DNA from: Peribacillus muralis
Lineage (GTDB): Bacteria > Bacillota > Bacilli > Bacillales > DSM-1321
Direction of reading: 5' to 3'
Assembly: GCF_001439925.1 (NCBI RefSeq)
Contig: NZ_LMBV01000016.1
Location: forward strand, 36,593 to 100,592
Length of the DNA stretch: 64,000 nt
Positions 8,761 to 17,634 of the stretch are shown here, piece by piece. Made by a program: the position numbers and the translations under genes. Below the pieces are notes generated by a model. The model did no database searches. It was given only the letters and a program-made list of their open reading frames with translations, and was not told the origin of the DNA. The number at the start of each line of letters is the position of its first letter. The stretch's first letter is position 1.

Positions 8761-9936
8761 ATGTACCTACGCTTGACGGATGAACAAAAAATGATAAAGG
8801 AAACAATTTCTAAATTTGTTAAAAACGAATTGATTCCATTTGAAAATGATGTATTAAAAAATGAGAGAGAAGGCAAACCAGGTATTTCACCAGAAAATTT
8901 AAAAGAACTTCAATTAAAAGCAAGAGATTTTGGATTCTGGGGGATTGATACACCGGAAGAATATGGTGGAGCGAATATGGGGAATATGATGATGGCGATC
9001 GTAAGAATGGAAGTGGCAAAAACGTTTGTGCCGTTTAAGTTTGGTGGTTCAGCCGATAATATTCTTTATTACGCAAATGAGGAACAGAAAATAAAATATT
9101 TAATTCCAGCTATTAATGGCGATAAAAAATCATGTTTTGCTATCACCGAGCCGGATGCAGGATCAGATACGAGAAATATCAAAATGACTGCTGTAAAGGA
9201 GGGAAACGAATGGGTATTGAATGGAGAGAAATCATTCATTACTGGAGGTAATGAAGCTGATTTCGTTATGGTTATTGCGATAACAGATAAAGAGGCACAT
9301 CGGGCAACAGGCAGGGACGGAGTCACATGCTTCATAGTCGACCGTGTAATGGGATGGAAGTCAGAGTATATTGATACGATGGGAGAGTGGGGTCCAGCAG
9401 GGTTAGTTTTTGATAATGTTCGGGTACCTGAAGATAACATATTAGGTGAAATCAACCGCGGTTATGAACTTGGCTTGGAGTGGATTGGCGCACAAAGGTG
9501 GAGTGTTGGAGCGAAGGCAGTAGGAATGGCTGAGCGTTTGCTTCAAATGGCAATAGATTATTCAAAAGAGCGCAAGACTTTTGGTCAGCCCATTGCGGAC
9601 AGACAGGCCATTCAATGGCAAATAGCAGATTCGGCTGTTGAAATAGAAGCGGCAAAATGGCTTGTTTTGAATGCAACCTTCACACTGGATCATGGCGAGG
9701 ACAATAGACATCTGGCTGCAATGGCTAAGTTGTATGGAGCAAATATGGGAAATCGTGTTGTGGATCGTGTTCTACAAATTCATGGCGGTATGGGATATAC
9801 ACGCGAATTGCCAATTGAACGCTGGTATCGAGAAGCGAGATTGTGGAGAATTTATGATGGCACAGATGAAATTCAACGAATGATCATCTCTAGAAACCTG
9901 CTAAAAGGTAACGTCAAAGTAGGGCAATTCGTTTAA
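8761..9936 (+). CDS. Acyl-CoA dehydrogenase
   Basis: A 391-residue FAD enzyme introducing a 2,3-double bond into acyl-CoA. It shows CFAITEPDAGSD (family signature 1), the FAD-binding RKTFGQPIADRQAIQW and the C-terminal QIHGGMGYTRELPIERWYREAR. The region that carries the catalytic Glu in MCAD/SCAD (YEGT) reads IYDGTDEIQR here, so Asp stands in the usual base position. The ATG at 8761 has GGGAG 8 bases upstream; an in-frame GTG at 8752 is the alternative. It lies 230 bp after the ligase. With the ligase and crotonases it makes a beta-oxidation-like sequence; electrons would go to an ETF encoded elsewhere. Confidence 0.92.
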   Translation: MYLRLTDEQKMIKETISKFVKNELIPFENDVLKNEREGKPGISPENLKELQLKARDFGFWGIDTPEEYGGANMGNMMMAIVRMEVAKTFVPFKFGGSADNILYYANEEQKIKYLIPAINGDKKSCFAITEPDAGSDTRNIKMTAVKEGNEWVLNGEKSFITGGNEADFVMVIAITDKEAHRATGRDGVTCFIVDRVMGWKSEYIDTMGEWGPAGLVFDNVRVPEDNILGEINRGYELGLEWIGAQRWSVGAKAVGMAERLLQMAIDYSKERKTFGQPIADRQAIQWQIADSAVEIEAAKWLVLNATFTLDHGEDNRHLAAMAKLYGANMGNRVVDRVLQIHGGMGYTRELPIERWYREARLWRIYDGTDEIQRMIISRNLLKGNVKVGQFV

Positions 9937-10102
9937 TAAATAGATTCTGAGTATAGAACATTATCTATTCATTTGTATGTTTCTATACTTGTCTAGAGTA
10001 TGAAACGACTGGGGATATTTGGTTTTTTATCATATCAATCCTCGTTTCTGGTAGACATTCATTCTATGTAAAATTCATAACATATTAGAGGGGAAAATAT
10101 TA

Positions 10103-10891
10103 ATGGAACGTAACTGTGTACTCTTATCAATTGAAAAACATGTTGGAATGATTACCCTGAATCGTCCGGAAGTAGGGAATGCGCTTAATTTGCAAATGGC
10201 ACAGGAATTAATGGACGTAGCTATTGTTTGTTCAGAGAATAATAAAATTCGAGCGGTTGTAATTACTGGAGCTGGGAATAAATTCTCAGTTGGGGGAGAC
10301 TTAAAAAGTTTTGCTCAAGAGGGTGATGAAATTAGCTCTCATTTAAAAGCTGTTACTGCTTATTTACATCAGGCAATCTCCTGTTTTGCGAGGATGAACA
10401 AACCACTAATTGTTGCTGTTAATGGAGTAGCTGCTGGTGCAGGGATGAGCCTTGCTTGTGTTGGTGATCTTGTATATGCTTCAGAGAATGCAAAGTTCGT
10501 AATGGCTTATAATCGAATAGGATTAACCCCTGATGGATCTGGAAGTTATTTTTTACCTCGTCTTGTGGGGATGAAAAGGGCGTTAGAGTTAATGTATAGC
10601 AATCGACAATTAAACGGGAAAGAGGCAAATCAATGGGGAATCGTCAATCATGTAGTTCCTGAAGACAAACTATTATCTGTTGTCCTTGATTTAGCCGAAA
10701 TACTAGCAAATGGACCAATGAATGCATTTGGAGCAACTAAAAAATTATTTTATCATTCTCTCCAGGAAACGCTTGAGTCACAAATGAGTAAGGAGTCTGA
10801 AATGCTTGCTGCCAGAGTAAGTAGTTTAGAGGGGAAAGAAGGTATTTCCGCGTTTCTAGAAAAACGAGAAGCAAATTATTTAACGTTATAA
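10103..10891 (+). CDS. Enoyl-CoA hydratase/isomerase family protein, PaaG-like
   Basis: A 262-residue crotonase. The classical hydratase glutamates are absent (AAGAGMSLACVGD and FVMAYNRIGL), but LTPDGSGSYFLPRLVG carries the Asp that acts in PaaG-type and delta3-delta2 enoyl-CoA isomerases. An isomerase that shifts a double bond is therefore the best reading. The ATG has GAGGGG 9 bases upstream. It lies about 165 bp after the dehydrogenase and is probably the last gene of the unit that begins at 5180. Together the three crotonases (one with both Glu, one with neither, one Asp-type) suggest a pathway for an unsaturated, branched or ring-derived acid. Confidence 0.85.
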   Translation: MERNCVLLSIEKHVGMITLNRPEVGNALNLQMAQELMDVAIVCSENNKIRAVVITGAGNKFSVGGDLKSFAQEGDEISSHLKAVTAYLHQAISCFARMNKPLIVAVNGVAAGAGMSLACVGDLVYASENAKFVMAYNRIGLTPDGSGSYFLPRLVGMKRALELMYSNRQLNGKEANQWGIVNHVVPEDKLLSVVLDLAEILANGPMNAFGATKKLFYHSLQETLESQMSKESEMLAARVSSLEGKEGISAFLEKREANYLTL

Positions 10892-10966
10892 CAATATTCT
10901 TTAACGAGTGTAAACTATAACAAGGTATTCATATAAAAAGCTGTTTTCACATACTTTGTTGCTTTT

Positions 10967-11095
10967 GAAAGGCGGTGTGGTGATCTACCCTCCACTGCTC
11001 AGCTTTACAGAGAGCGGGCGGTGAGTCTCCTCGGAGAACGCCTGTGGGGTCTTACCTGTCCCATGGGACTCTCGCAAACTGCTCCAATCAACCTT
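10967..11095 (+). repeat. GC-rich intergenic repeat element, copy 1 (diverged)
   Basis: This stretch is much richer in GC than its surroundings and contains GCGGGCGGTGAGTCTCCTCG, GCCTGTGGGGTCTTACC and GACTCTCGC. These match, with changes, the elements at 35.15-35.30 kb and 61.06-61.19 kb. It carries no gene. Confidence 0.65.
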
Positions 11096-11144
11096 AAATC
11101 GTTTCGTTTTAAAAAACAATCTTTACGAAAAGAGCATATAAAAA

Positions 11145-11176
11145 AGTCTTTCGCAATGATACGAAAGGCTTTTTTG
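11145..11176 (+). terminator. Rho-independent terminator ending the acyl-CoA operon
   Basis: AGTCTTTCG at 11145-11153 pairs with CGAAAGGCT at 11162-11170 (one G-T pair), followed by six T. It stands 250 bp after the PaaG-like gene, behind the GC-rich repeat. Confidence 0.8.
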
Positions 11177-11260
11177 TGCATCGTAATTTTACATTCAGTA
11201 AATTGGCATAAATAGAATGACAATTAAGGGAATACATGCAGTTTAATTATTAAACAAAAA

Positions 11261-11309
11261 TTTGTTCAAATAATGAACAAAATGTAGATTCATAATCATT
11301 ATTTGTTCA
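11261..11309 (+). promoter_or_regulatory. Candidate activator sites for the MFS transporter promoter
   Basis: Perfect dyad TTTGTTC-AAATAAT-GAACAAA at 11261-11281, then TAGATTCATA at 11285-11294 and a further TTTGTTCA at 11302-11309. The TGAACAAA half (11274) is 55 bp from the TGGCAC of the promoter, the same distance as in the promoter at 5.1 kb. Confidence 0.6.
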
Positions 11310-11327
11310 TTATTCAGCAGTTTTTTT

Positions 11328-11345
11328 TTGGCACGGCTCTTGCAT
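11328..11345 (+). promoter_or_regulatory. Sigma-54 (-24/-12) promoter before the MFS transporter
   Basis: TTGGCACGGCTCTTGCAT: TGGCAC-N5-TTGCA with exact spacing, nearly identical to the promoter at 5092-5109. The downstream leader also resembles the leader of the first crotonase gene (GATAG..AA.CC..AAAATA.AATGAAT), which suggests duplication of the promoter region. Confidence 0.9.
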
Positions 11346-11577
11346 ATTATATAGGAATGATGGGTGCTAAAAGATAGTAAGCCAAAAAATAGAATGAATT
11401 TGAAGGTGAATTAGTAAATTCAAACATCAATATGTTGATGGTGTTCTGAAAAGAGGTGGTAATCTATGAGAGTAAGGATAATGTAGCGAATTTACCCATA
11501 AATATATTGGATGGGAAAATTACAAGAACATTTTTTACGCAAAAAGAAAATGAGAAATATTGAAAAGAGGGATTCCT

Positions 11578-12858
11578 ATGCGTTGGTTCGTTCTATTACT
11601 TTTATTCTTTGGAGCAATTATTAACTTTGCGGATAAATCCATCGTCGGACTTGCAGCTGTGCCAATCATGAAAGAATTTAATCTTTCCTATACGGAGTGG
11701 GGGCTCGTCGGAAGTAGTTACTACTGGCTTTATCCAGTAACAGGTATAGTAGGGGCTGCATGGGCTGATAGGTTTGGGGTTAAAAAGGTCCTCGGATATA
11801 TTATGATCATATGGACTGTTTTGCAATTTGGAGTTTTAGCTATCACTTCTTTGCCGCTTTTAATAATCTACAGAGTTTTACTAGGAGCATTTGAAGGACC
11901 ATACAGTCCAATAGCATACAGTCATGCGGACAGATGGTTTCCTCCAAAACAAAGAGGTCTTGTTAACTCTATAATAGTTAGTGGAAATACAATAGGTGCA
12001 ATGGTTATTGCGCCTGTCCTCGTTTCCTTAATTACCATTTTTGGATGGAAAGTCTCCTTTGCCAGTCTTGGTGTTGCGAGCCTAGTTTGGTTTTTCTTAT
12101 TTCAATTCTTTACAAAGGAAAGCCCGGTTGAAGTTCATAAAAAAGTAGAAAAGAAGAAAAAAGAAAAACTTGAGAAAATAAAGATAAAAGATTTTCTTTT
12201 GCTTCTAGCATTACCTACTGCATTATTTACGACACTTGCCTATTTTTCAGCCTATATTTTTATCGTATGGAATGCCCTTTGGCTTCCGATTTATTTAATC
12301 GAAGCCGTAAAAATGCCTTCTGCTCAAATGGGATATAGTATTGCGGTAATTGGAATTTCTGCAATACTTATTTATATGGGCGTTTCTCTGCTTTCTGATT
12401 ATTTATTTAATAAAAATCAAAATTGGCGTATATCAAGAGTATATGTGGTCTCATTATCAATGATCTTGGGCGCGCTATTTTATGCATCAGTCACTGTTTT
12501 CCAAAATCCAATCTGGATAATTGTTGCACTGTCTCTAGGGAAGGGTCTAACTTTTGCCATTTTACCAATTGGACCAACTATTATGATTAATGAAATGCGC
12601 GAACGAGGCAGTTTGATGACGAGTATTTTAACATCAACAGGCAATATCGCAGGTATTATCGTACCGATTTTTATCGGCTATATTGTAAGTTTAGCAGGAG
12701 CCAATAAAGTGGTAGGTCATAATTATTCTATTCTGGTCATGGTTGCTCTTGTTTTACTTTTTAGTATACTTTTTGGTATTTTCGTTAAACCGTCACAAAA
12801 AATTGAAGTTACGAAGCAGTATGATTTACCGGATAACGACGACCATGTGGCTAATTAA
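11578..12858 (+). CDS. MFS transporter, anion:cation symporter-like
   Basis: A 426-residue integral membrane protein with about 12 hydrophobic segments and an MFS loop 2-3 motif near AAWADRFGVKKVLG. The N-terminus (INFADKSIVGLAAVPIMKEF) resembles carboxylate or sugar-acid carriers of the ACS subfamily. A central cytoplasmic loop is very Lys-rich (VEKKKKEKLEKIK). Start at ATG 11578 behind AAGAGGGATTCCT; an in-frame TTG at 11560 overlaps this ribosome site. It sits behind its own sigma-54 promoter that shares sites with the catabolic operon, so uptake of the acid degraded by that operon is the likely role. Confidence 0.85.
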   Translation: MRWFVLLLLFFGAIINFADKSIVGLAAVPIMKEFNLSYTEWGLVGSSYYWLYPVTGIVGAAWADRFGVKKVLGYIMIIWTVLQFGVLAITSLPLLIIYRVLLGAFEGPYSPIAYSHADRWFPPKQRGLVNSIIVSGNTIGAMVIAPVLVSLITIFGWKVSFASLGVASLVWFFLFQFFTKESPVEVHKKVEKKKKEKLEKIKIKDFLLLLALPTALFTTLAYFSAYIFIVWNALWLPIYLIEAVKMPSAQMGYSIAVIGISAILIYMGVSLLSDYLFNKNQNWRISRVYVVSLSMILGALFYASVTVFQNPIWIIVALSLGKGLTFAILPIGPTIMINEMRERGSLMTSILTSTGNIAGIIVPIFIGYIVSLAGANKVVGHNYSILVMVALVLLFSILFGIFVKPSQKIEVTKQYDLPDNDDHVAN

Positions 12859-13119
12859 AAATTGGTTTATTGAGATAAAGACAACAAAATTCCCCCTTTA
12901 ATGAAAGCGTTTTCTGTTTAATTAGCTAAGCGTGTAGTAGCAGACCTGGGCACCGCCAAACAGTATTATATATATCAAGAAGTAATTAGTTGTTATTTTT
13001 ACAGAATATTGAGAAACAATAACCGACTAATATACAATAGTTTTATAGAGGATTAATATTCAGATAATTGGTTGAAGCTTAGACTCAGAGAAAAATATTA
13101 TTTAGATTGGTGATAAAAT

Positions 13120-15021
13120 ATGCGCATTGGAATCATTTCGACTTACCCTGCATTTACCTCAGTTGCTCAGGAGGTTACGGAAGAACTGGGATTGACAGAT
13201 GTAGTTATTGAGCATGGCACATTAAACGAAGGAGCAGAAATTGCCATCCGATGGGAGCGTGAGAAGTCTGTAGATGCTATTATTGTGCGAAGCCTAACCT
13301 ACGAGTACGTCCAAAGGTCGGTTTCGTTACCATGCATCAGTATGGAAATTTCTAATTATGATCTACTAGAAGCTTTTTATAAAGCTCGGAAATTCGGTGG
13401 CCAAGTGGCTGTCATTTATCCTAGGGATGATAAAAAGGCGGATGATCTTCAACACTTCGCCCGTGTTGCCAACATAGAGATTACTCCTTTTTTTTATACG
13501 AATCGATTTGGCTGGATACGGCAAACTCTCCAAGCTAAGCGGCAAGGTTATAACACTGTTGTGTCTTTTGGAAGAATTATTGAGTTGGCTCAGCATTTGG
13601 GAATGAGAGGTATAATTGTAGAAATAGAGCGTGAAACACTTCGAGAGACCCTCAAGCAAACGAAAAGTTTGTTAAGGATCAATCAAAGCGAACAGGTTAA
13701 GGCTAGAAGAAAACAGGAGACTATAAGACGGAGCGATACCATTTTGAAACTATCTACAGATGGTGTAATCTCAATTAATTCCGACTCCTCCATCATCATT
13801 TTTAATCCAGCTGCGGAAAAATTGTTGAACATAAATGCTAAAGATATCATAGGTCTAAAACGTAAAGAATTGGAGAATCACCCTGTATTAGGACCCTTGC
13901 TAAAGGAAGATAGTGAACTAGAGGGCGAATTAATGAGTTTAGCCGGCATCAATATTGTGGTTAATCGTCGCCTTTTAGGTAAAGGAAACATGGTAGTAAG
14001 CTTTCAGACAGCTAGTCATATTCAGACTCTAGAAGGAAAAATCCGTAAAAATATTCATGCTAAGGGACTCGTTGCCCGATATAAGTTCAACGATCTCATT
14101 GGTAATAATTCAGCATTTCAGAAAGTGGTGGATCGAGGTATTCAGTTTGCAAAAACGGATTTTACGGTGTTGCTTACAGGTGAGAGTGGAACAGGTAAGG
14201 AATTATTCGCTCATTCAATACATCAAGCGAGTGGCAGAGAAAAGGGCCCATTTATCGCAATAAACTGCGCAGCCCTTCCTGAAAGCCTTTTAGAAAGCGA
14301 ATTGTTTGGTTATGAAGAGGGAGCCTTCACCGGCGCTCGCAAGGGAGGGAAGTTAGGTCATTTTGAGCTTGCTCATAGAGGGACCATTTTCCTGGATGAA
14401 ATTGGGGAAATGAGCGTGGTCCTGCAAGCCCGGCTGTTGCGCGTGTTGCAGGATCGAGAGGTAATGCGTGTAGGGGGTGATAAAGTGATTCCCGTAGATG
14501 TACGGATTATCGCTGCCACCAATCGAAATCTACTGCAGTCAATAGAGAAGGGCCAATTCCGTGAAGACCTCTACTACCGTCTTAATGTTCTTACACTCCG
14601 TCTTCCATCGTTAGGGGAGCGATTCGAGGATATTCCACTTTTGGCGGAACGATTTTTAGAGGAAATCGACAAAACTCATGGTCTGAAATCCAATTTACCG
14701 GAATCCTGGCTGCATGTTCTCCAACAATATCATTGGCCCGGAAATGTACGGGAATTAAAAAACTTCGTACAAAGATGTGTTGTGCTAACTCAAAGTGTTA
14801 ATAATCCGGAGGATGTTGTTACTAACCTTTTACATGAGCTAATGATGGATAGGCAACATATAGGGGAGAAGTTCATTACGGTGGAAAAAGGTACTTTGGC
14901 AGAAATGGAAAACCAAATTATTAGGAAACTAGACATGACGTCCGGATATGATCGAATAAAGTTGGCGAAATTCCTTGGCATCAGTAGGACGACATTGTGG
15001 ACGAAGCTAAAGGAGGGGTAG
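13120..15021 (+). CDS. Sigma-54-dependent activator with PrpR N-terminal sensor domain
   Basis: A 633-residue enhancer-binding protein. Order: a PrpR_N-type sensor over about residues 1-190 ([30 protein letters not shown]), a PAS domain at about 205-300 ([18 protein letters not shown]), a AAA+ core with Walker A GESGTGKE, an exact GAFTGA loop and Walker B IFLDEIGE, and a Fis-type helix-turn-helix ([20 protein letters not shown]). PrpR_N domains sense small organic acids or related metabolites in characterised members. It lies downstream of the MFS gene on the same strand, with 260 bp between. It may govern the MFS promoter, the decarboxylase, or both. Two sigma-54 activators within 12 kb are unusual. 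Confidence 0.92.
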   Translation: MRIGIISTYPAFTSVAQEVTEELGLTDVVIEHGTLNEGAEIAIRWEREKSVDAIIVRSLTYEYVQRSVSLPCISMEISNYDLLEAFYKARKFGGQVAVIYPRDDKKADDLQHFARVANIEITPFFYTNRFGWIRQTLQAKRQGYNTVVSFGRIIELAQHLGMRGIIVEIERETLRETLKQTKSLLRINQSEQVKARRKQETIRRSDTILKLSTDGVISINSDSSIIIFNPAAEKLLNINAKDIIGLKRKELENHPVLGPLLKEDSELEGELMSLAGINIVVNRRLLGKGNMVVSFQTASHIQTLEGKIRKNIHAKGLVARYKFNDLIGNNSAFQKVVDRGIQFAKTDFTVLLTGESGTGKELFAHSIHQASGREKGPFIAINCAALPESLLESELFGYEEGAFTGARKGGKLGHFELAHRGTIFLDEIGEMSVVLQARLLRVLQDREVMRVGGDKVIPVDVRIIAATNRNLLQSIEKGQFREDLYYRLNVLTLRLPSLGERFEDIPLLAERFLEEIDKTHGLKSNLPESWLHVLQQYHWPGNVRELKNFVQRCVVLTQSVNNPEDVVTNLLHELMMDRQHIGEKFITVEKGTLAEMENQIIRKLDMTSGYDRIKLAKFLGISRTTLWTKLKEG

Positions 15022-15311
15022 CGTCAGGAAAAACTACAACGTTAAAGAATACCAATATTAAAAAGGTCAAATTTCTCAGTTTTAATGTTTTGAAATTGTG
15101 CTTTTTTACTCTGTAAAAGCGCAGATACCCAAAAGGATACTTATAGATAAAAGATTGCTATTAACCATTCATCTATCTTGATGATCATAAAAGTATTAAT
15201 TCGCTTGTACTTTAAGAACTAGTGACACTTTATGAGTAATGATGCACGGTGGATCTATCTTGCTCCTATAGATTATGTTAAAAAGCTCCGCCATATAGTG
15301 AGGTGATGGTG
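15022..15311. other. Intergenic, no gene seen
   Basis: AT-rich spacer between the PrpR-type activator and the decarboxylase leader. No terminator with a clear U-run and no reliable promoter was recognised. Confidence 0.5.
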
Positions 15312-15375
15312 CTATATTTATACGATTAACCTACCTCCGTTTGGGTATAAATATAGTAAAGATGAATATCGGAGG
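15312..15375 (+). promoter_or_regulatory. Leader hairpin before the 2-oxoacid decarboxylase gene
   Basis: CTATATTTATAC at 15312-15323 and GTATAAATATAG at 15345-15356 are a perfect 12-bp inverted repeat. The loop contains CCTCCG at 15334-15339, the exact complement of the ribosome site CGGAGG at 15370-15375. This could be an operator, or an RNA switch that hides the ribosome site through loop pairing. Confidence 0.5.
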
Positions 15376-15385
15376 AGTGATTCAA

Positions 15386-17059
15386 TTGGCTGAAAACAGG
15401 ACTTTGGGACAATATTTATACGATTGCTTAAGAGAAGAAGGGATTACAGAGATTTTTGGTGTGCCTGGAGACTATAATTTCTCTTTGCTAGATACTTTGG
15501 AGGAATATGAGGGGATTGAATTCATTAATGGAAGAAATGAACTTAATGCTGGGTACGCAGCGGACGCCTATGCCAGGGTTAAGGGCATGTCGGCACTGAT
15601 CACGACCTTTGGTGTCGGTGAAATGAGCGCATGTAATGCAATCGCGGGTGCGTACAGTGAAAATGTGCCCCTCATTCATATTGTCGGCTCGCCAAAGTCG
15701 ATGATGCAGTATGAGAAGGCAATTGCCCATCATACGTTAATGGATGGAGATTTTGATGTTTTTCGCAAGGTTTATGAGCATATAACCTGTTATACGGCGA
15801 TTCTTACACCTGAAAACGCAGCAAGGGAGATACCGGCTGCAATTAGATTGGCGAAAGAAAAGAAAAAGCCTGTTTATTTGGTAGTGGCTATCGATCTCGT
15901 TACAAAGCCATTGCTTTCACAAAGTGAACCCTTGGAGAATGAGGTCAAAACGAATGTCGATGCGTTGCAGTCAGCAGTGAAGCACATAAAGGGTATGTTG
16001 GAACATGTGAGCAAAGCGGTTCTGCTTGTCGACGTGAAGTCACTTCGTTATGACCTTGGTGAACCCGTTCAACGGCTTGCTGAGACGTTGAACGTTCCAG
16101 TCGCTTCGTTAATGCAGGGGAAAAGCGGTTTCGATGAGAGTCATCCCCAGTATATCGGCGTTTACGGCGGAGCGTTCGGAAACCAGGAGGTGACCAAGAC
16201 GGTCGAAGAAGCGGATATTATCATTGCCGTTGGTGCGGTTTGGTCTGACACAAATACCTCTAAAGAGACAGCAAAGCTGGATCCGCTGAAAATGGTGGAA
16301 GTTCAACCTGACTCTGTAAAAGTGGGAGCGGCCAGTTATATGAACGTCAAGGCGGAGGATATCCTGGATGCACTCAAGGACATCGGCTTCAAGCTGGATA
16401 AACCCGTTGCAACCATAACGTTTCCCTATGAAACAAGTGCTGATGATCCATCCGCTCCTCTGAAGGCGGCTTCCTACTATCCTCGAATTCAGCAAATGCT
16501 AAAGGAAGATGACATAGTGGTCACCGAAACGGGGACATTCTCTTATGGCATGTCACAGGTCAGATTGCCAAAAGGGGTAACCTATATAACTCAGGGAGGC
16601 TGGCAGAGCATTGGTTATGCGACGCCCGCAGCTTTCGGCGCTTGTATAGCGGATAAAAACCGGCGTGTTCTTTTGTTTACCGGTGACGGCTCGTTACAGC
16701 TTACTGCACAGGAAATAAGCTCGATGCTGGAAAAGGGCTGTAAACCAATTATTTTCATCCTCAACAATGACGGCTATACGATCGAAAAATTCTTGAACGT
16801 CAAGGTCGATATTGAAAAACAGAAATACAATGAGATACCAGCGTGGAATTATACAAAACTGGCAGAAGTGTTTGGAGGGGAGGCATTCACAGCAAGAGTT
16901 GAGTCGAATGGTGAACTTGATGAGGCCATCACGAATGCTCAGGATCTGGACGGCGAGAAACTGTGCTTGATCGAACTGATCGTGAATGATCAAATGGACG
17001 GACCGGAATATCTAAAAAAAATGAGGAAATATCTTGAAAAGAAAGAGATACAACAGTAA
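15386..17059 (+). CDS. Thiamine-diphosphate 2-oxoacid decarboxylase (indolepyruvate/pyruvate decarboxylase family)
   Basis: A 557-residue ThDP enzyme that decarboxylates a 2-oxoacid to an aldehyde. The N-terminal pyrimidine domain has the catalytic Glu in INGRNELNAGYAADAYAR and the double His in AIAHHTLMDG that marks the pyruvate/indolepyruvate/branched-chain 2-oxoacid decarboxylase group. The C-terminal domain has the ThDP motif from GDGSLQLTAQE to ILNNDGYTIEK. The start is taken at TTG 15386, 8 bases after GGAGGAG; upstream in-frame codons at 15341 and 15362 lie inside the leader hairpin region or lack a ribosome site. The substrate (indolepyruvate, phenylpyruvate or branched-chain oxoacid) cannot be settled. 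A strong terminator follows. Confidence 0.92.
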   Translation: MAENRTLGQYLYDCLREEGITEIFGVPGDYNFSLLDTLEEYEGIEFINGRNELNAGYAADAYARVKGMSALITTFGVGEMSACNAIAGAYSENVPLIHIVGSPKSMMQYEKAIAHHTLMDGDFDVFRKVYEHITCYTAILTPENAAREIPAAIRLAKEKKKPVYLVVAIDLVTKPLLSQSEPLENEVKTNVDALQSAVKHIKGMLEHVSKAVLLVDVKSLRYDLGEPVQRLAETLNVPVASLMQGKSGFDESHPQYIGVYGGAFGNQEVTKTVEEADIIIAVGAVWSDTNTSKETAKLDPLKMVEVQPDSVKVGAASYMNVKAEDILDALKDIGFKLDKPVATITFPYETSADDPSAPLKAASYYPRIQQMLKEDDIVVTETGTFSYGMSQVRLPKGVTYITQGGWQSIGYATPAAFGACIADKNRRVLLFTGDGSLQLTAQEISSMLEKGCKPIIFILNNDGYTIEKFLNVKVDIEKQKYNEIPAWNYTKLAEVFGGEAFTARVESNGELDEAITNAQDLDGEKLCLIELIVNDQMDGPEYLKKMRKYLEKKEIQQ

Positions 17060-17064
17060 TACCA

Positions 17065-17112
17065 AAAGGACTGTCTCAAAAGCTGAGGACTTATGAGACA
17101 GTCCTTTTTTTT
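17065..17112 (+). terminator. Rho-independent terminator after the decarboxylase
   Basis: AAAGGACTGTCTCA at 17065-17078 pairs perfectly with TGAGACAGTCCTTT at 17094-17107, followed by a T-run. Confidence 0.93.
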
Positions 17113-17463
17113 GTGAAAATGATAGCTCAAGCAGAGGTCAGGTATTACTTCAAATTTCAACTGGAGATGGCTCTAATTTCTTGTCGTTGAATGTAAATGC
17201 TCTCTATGAATAATAGAGGAAGATTCGCTTTCTATCTGCCACAAATGGTACATGGCATTTCAAAATAGAAACTGAGATTTTTTAAATTTGGAGTATGATG
17301 AATAAGGATAGGGTTGCTTATGTAGATAAGGGGGAATAAGAATGCGCAAACATTTATCATTAACACGACAATAATCAGCTGTTCATAAATCTTATTGAAG
17401 AAAAAGTTCATAGAAGGCAATTGGAAATGCAGGAAAGACATCTACCAAAACAGGAAGGTGATG
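17113..17463. other. Intergenic, no gene seen
   Basis: About 350 AT-rich bases between the decarboxylase terminator and the Spo0E-like gene. No convincing frame or RNA gene was recognised. Confidence 0.5.
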
Positions 17464-17634
17464 ATGTTGTTGTTAAGAAAAGCCTGGTACATTCAGCAAA
17501 CCATTGATCATAATAGGAAAAAGAAGTATGAAATAGCTGAGCGTAATGAATTATCAAGCTTGGAAGGACTACGTGTTAGTAAACAGCTGAATTATGCGAT
17601 TATGGAGATGAAAAGGTTAATGCACGAGGTATGA
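17464..17634 (+). CDS. Spo0E-like aspartyl-phosphate phosphatase, tentative
   Basis: A 56-residue protein preceded by AGGAAGGTG; ATG 17461 and ATG 17464 are both possible starts. The segment IDHNRKKKYEIAERNELSSLEGLRVS, KQLNYAIMEMKRLM has the spacing of Spo0E family proteins, which dephosphorylate Spo0A-P and delay sporulation, but the signature S-Q-E-L-D reads SKQLN here, without the Asp. Assignment is therefore tentative. Directly after the TGA the same frame stays open for a hydrophobic segment to 17739 (see findings). Confidence 0.5.
   Translation: MLLLRKAWYIQQTIDHNRKKKYEIAERNELSSLEGLRVSKQLNYAIMEMKRLMHEV

Noticed and set aside
9950..9992. Inverted repeat GTATAGAAC...TTTCTATAC after the acyl-CoA dehydrogenase as a terminator
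   Set aside because: The stem is AT-rich and broken and no T-run follows; readthrough to the PaaG-like gene is more likely.
11021..11215. Frames of 64-72 codons on both strands around 11.0-11.2 kb
   Set aside because: They overlap repeat copy 1 and a clear terminator and show no protein family features.
15250..15266. Sigma-54-like promoter TGGATCTATCTTGCT before the 2-oxoacid decarboxylase
   Set aside because: The distance between GG and GC is one base short of the required spacing and the -24 half (TGGATC) is poor.
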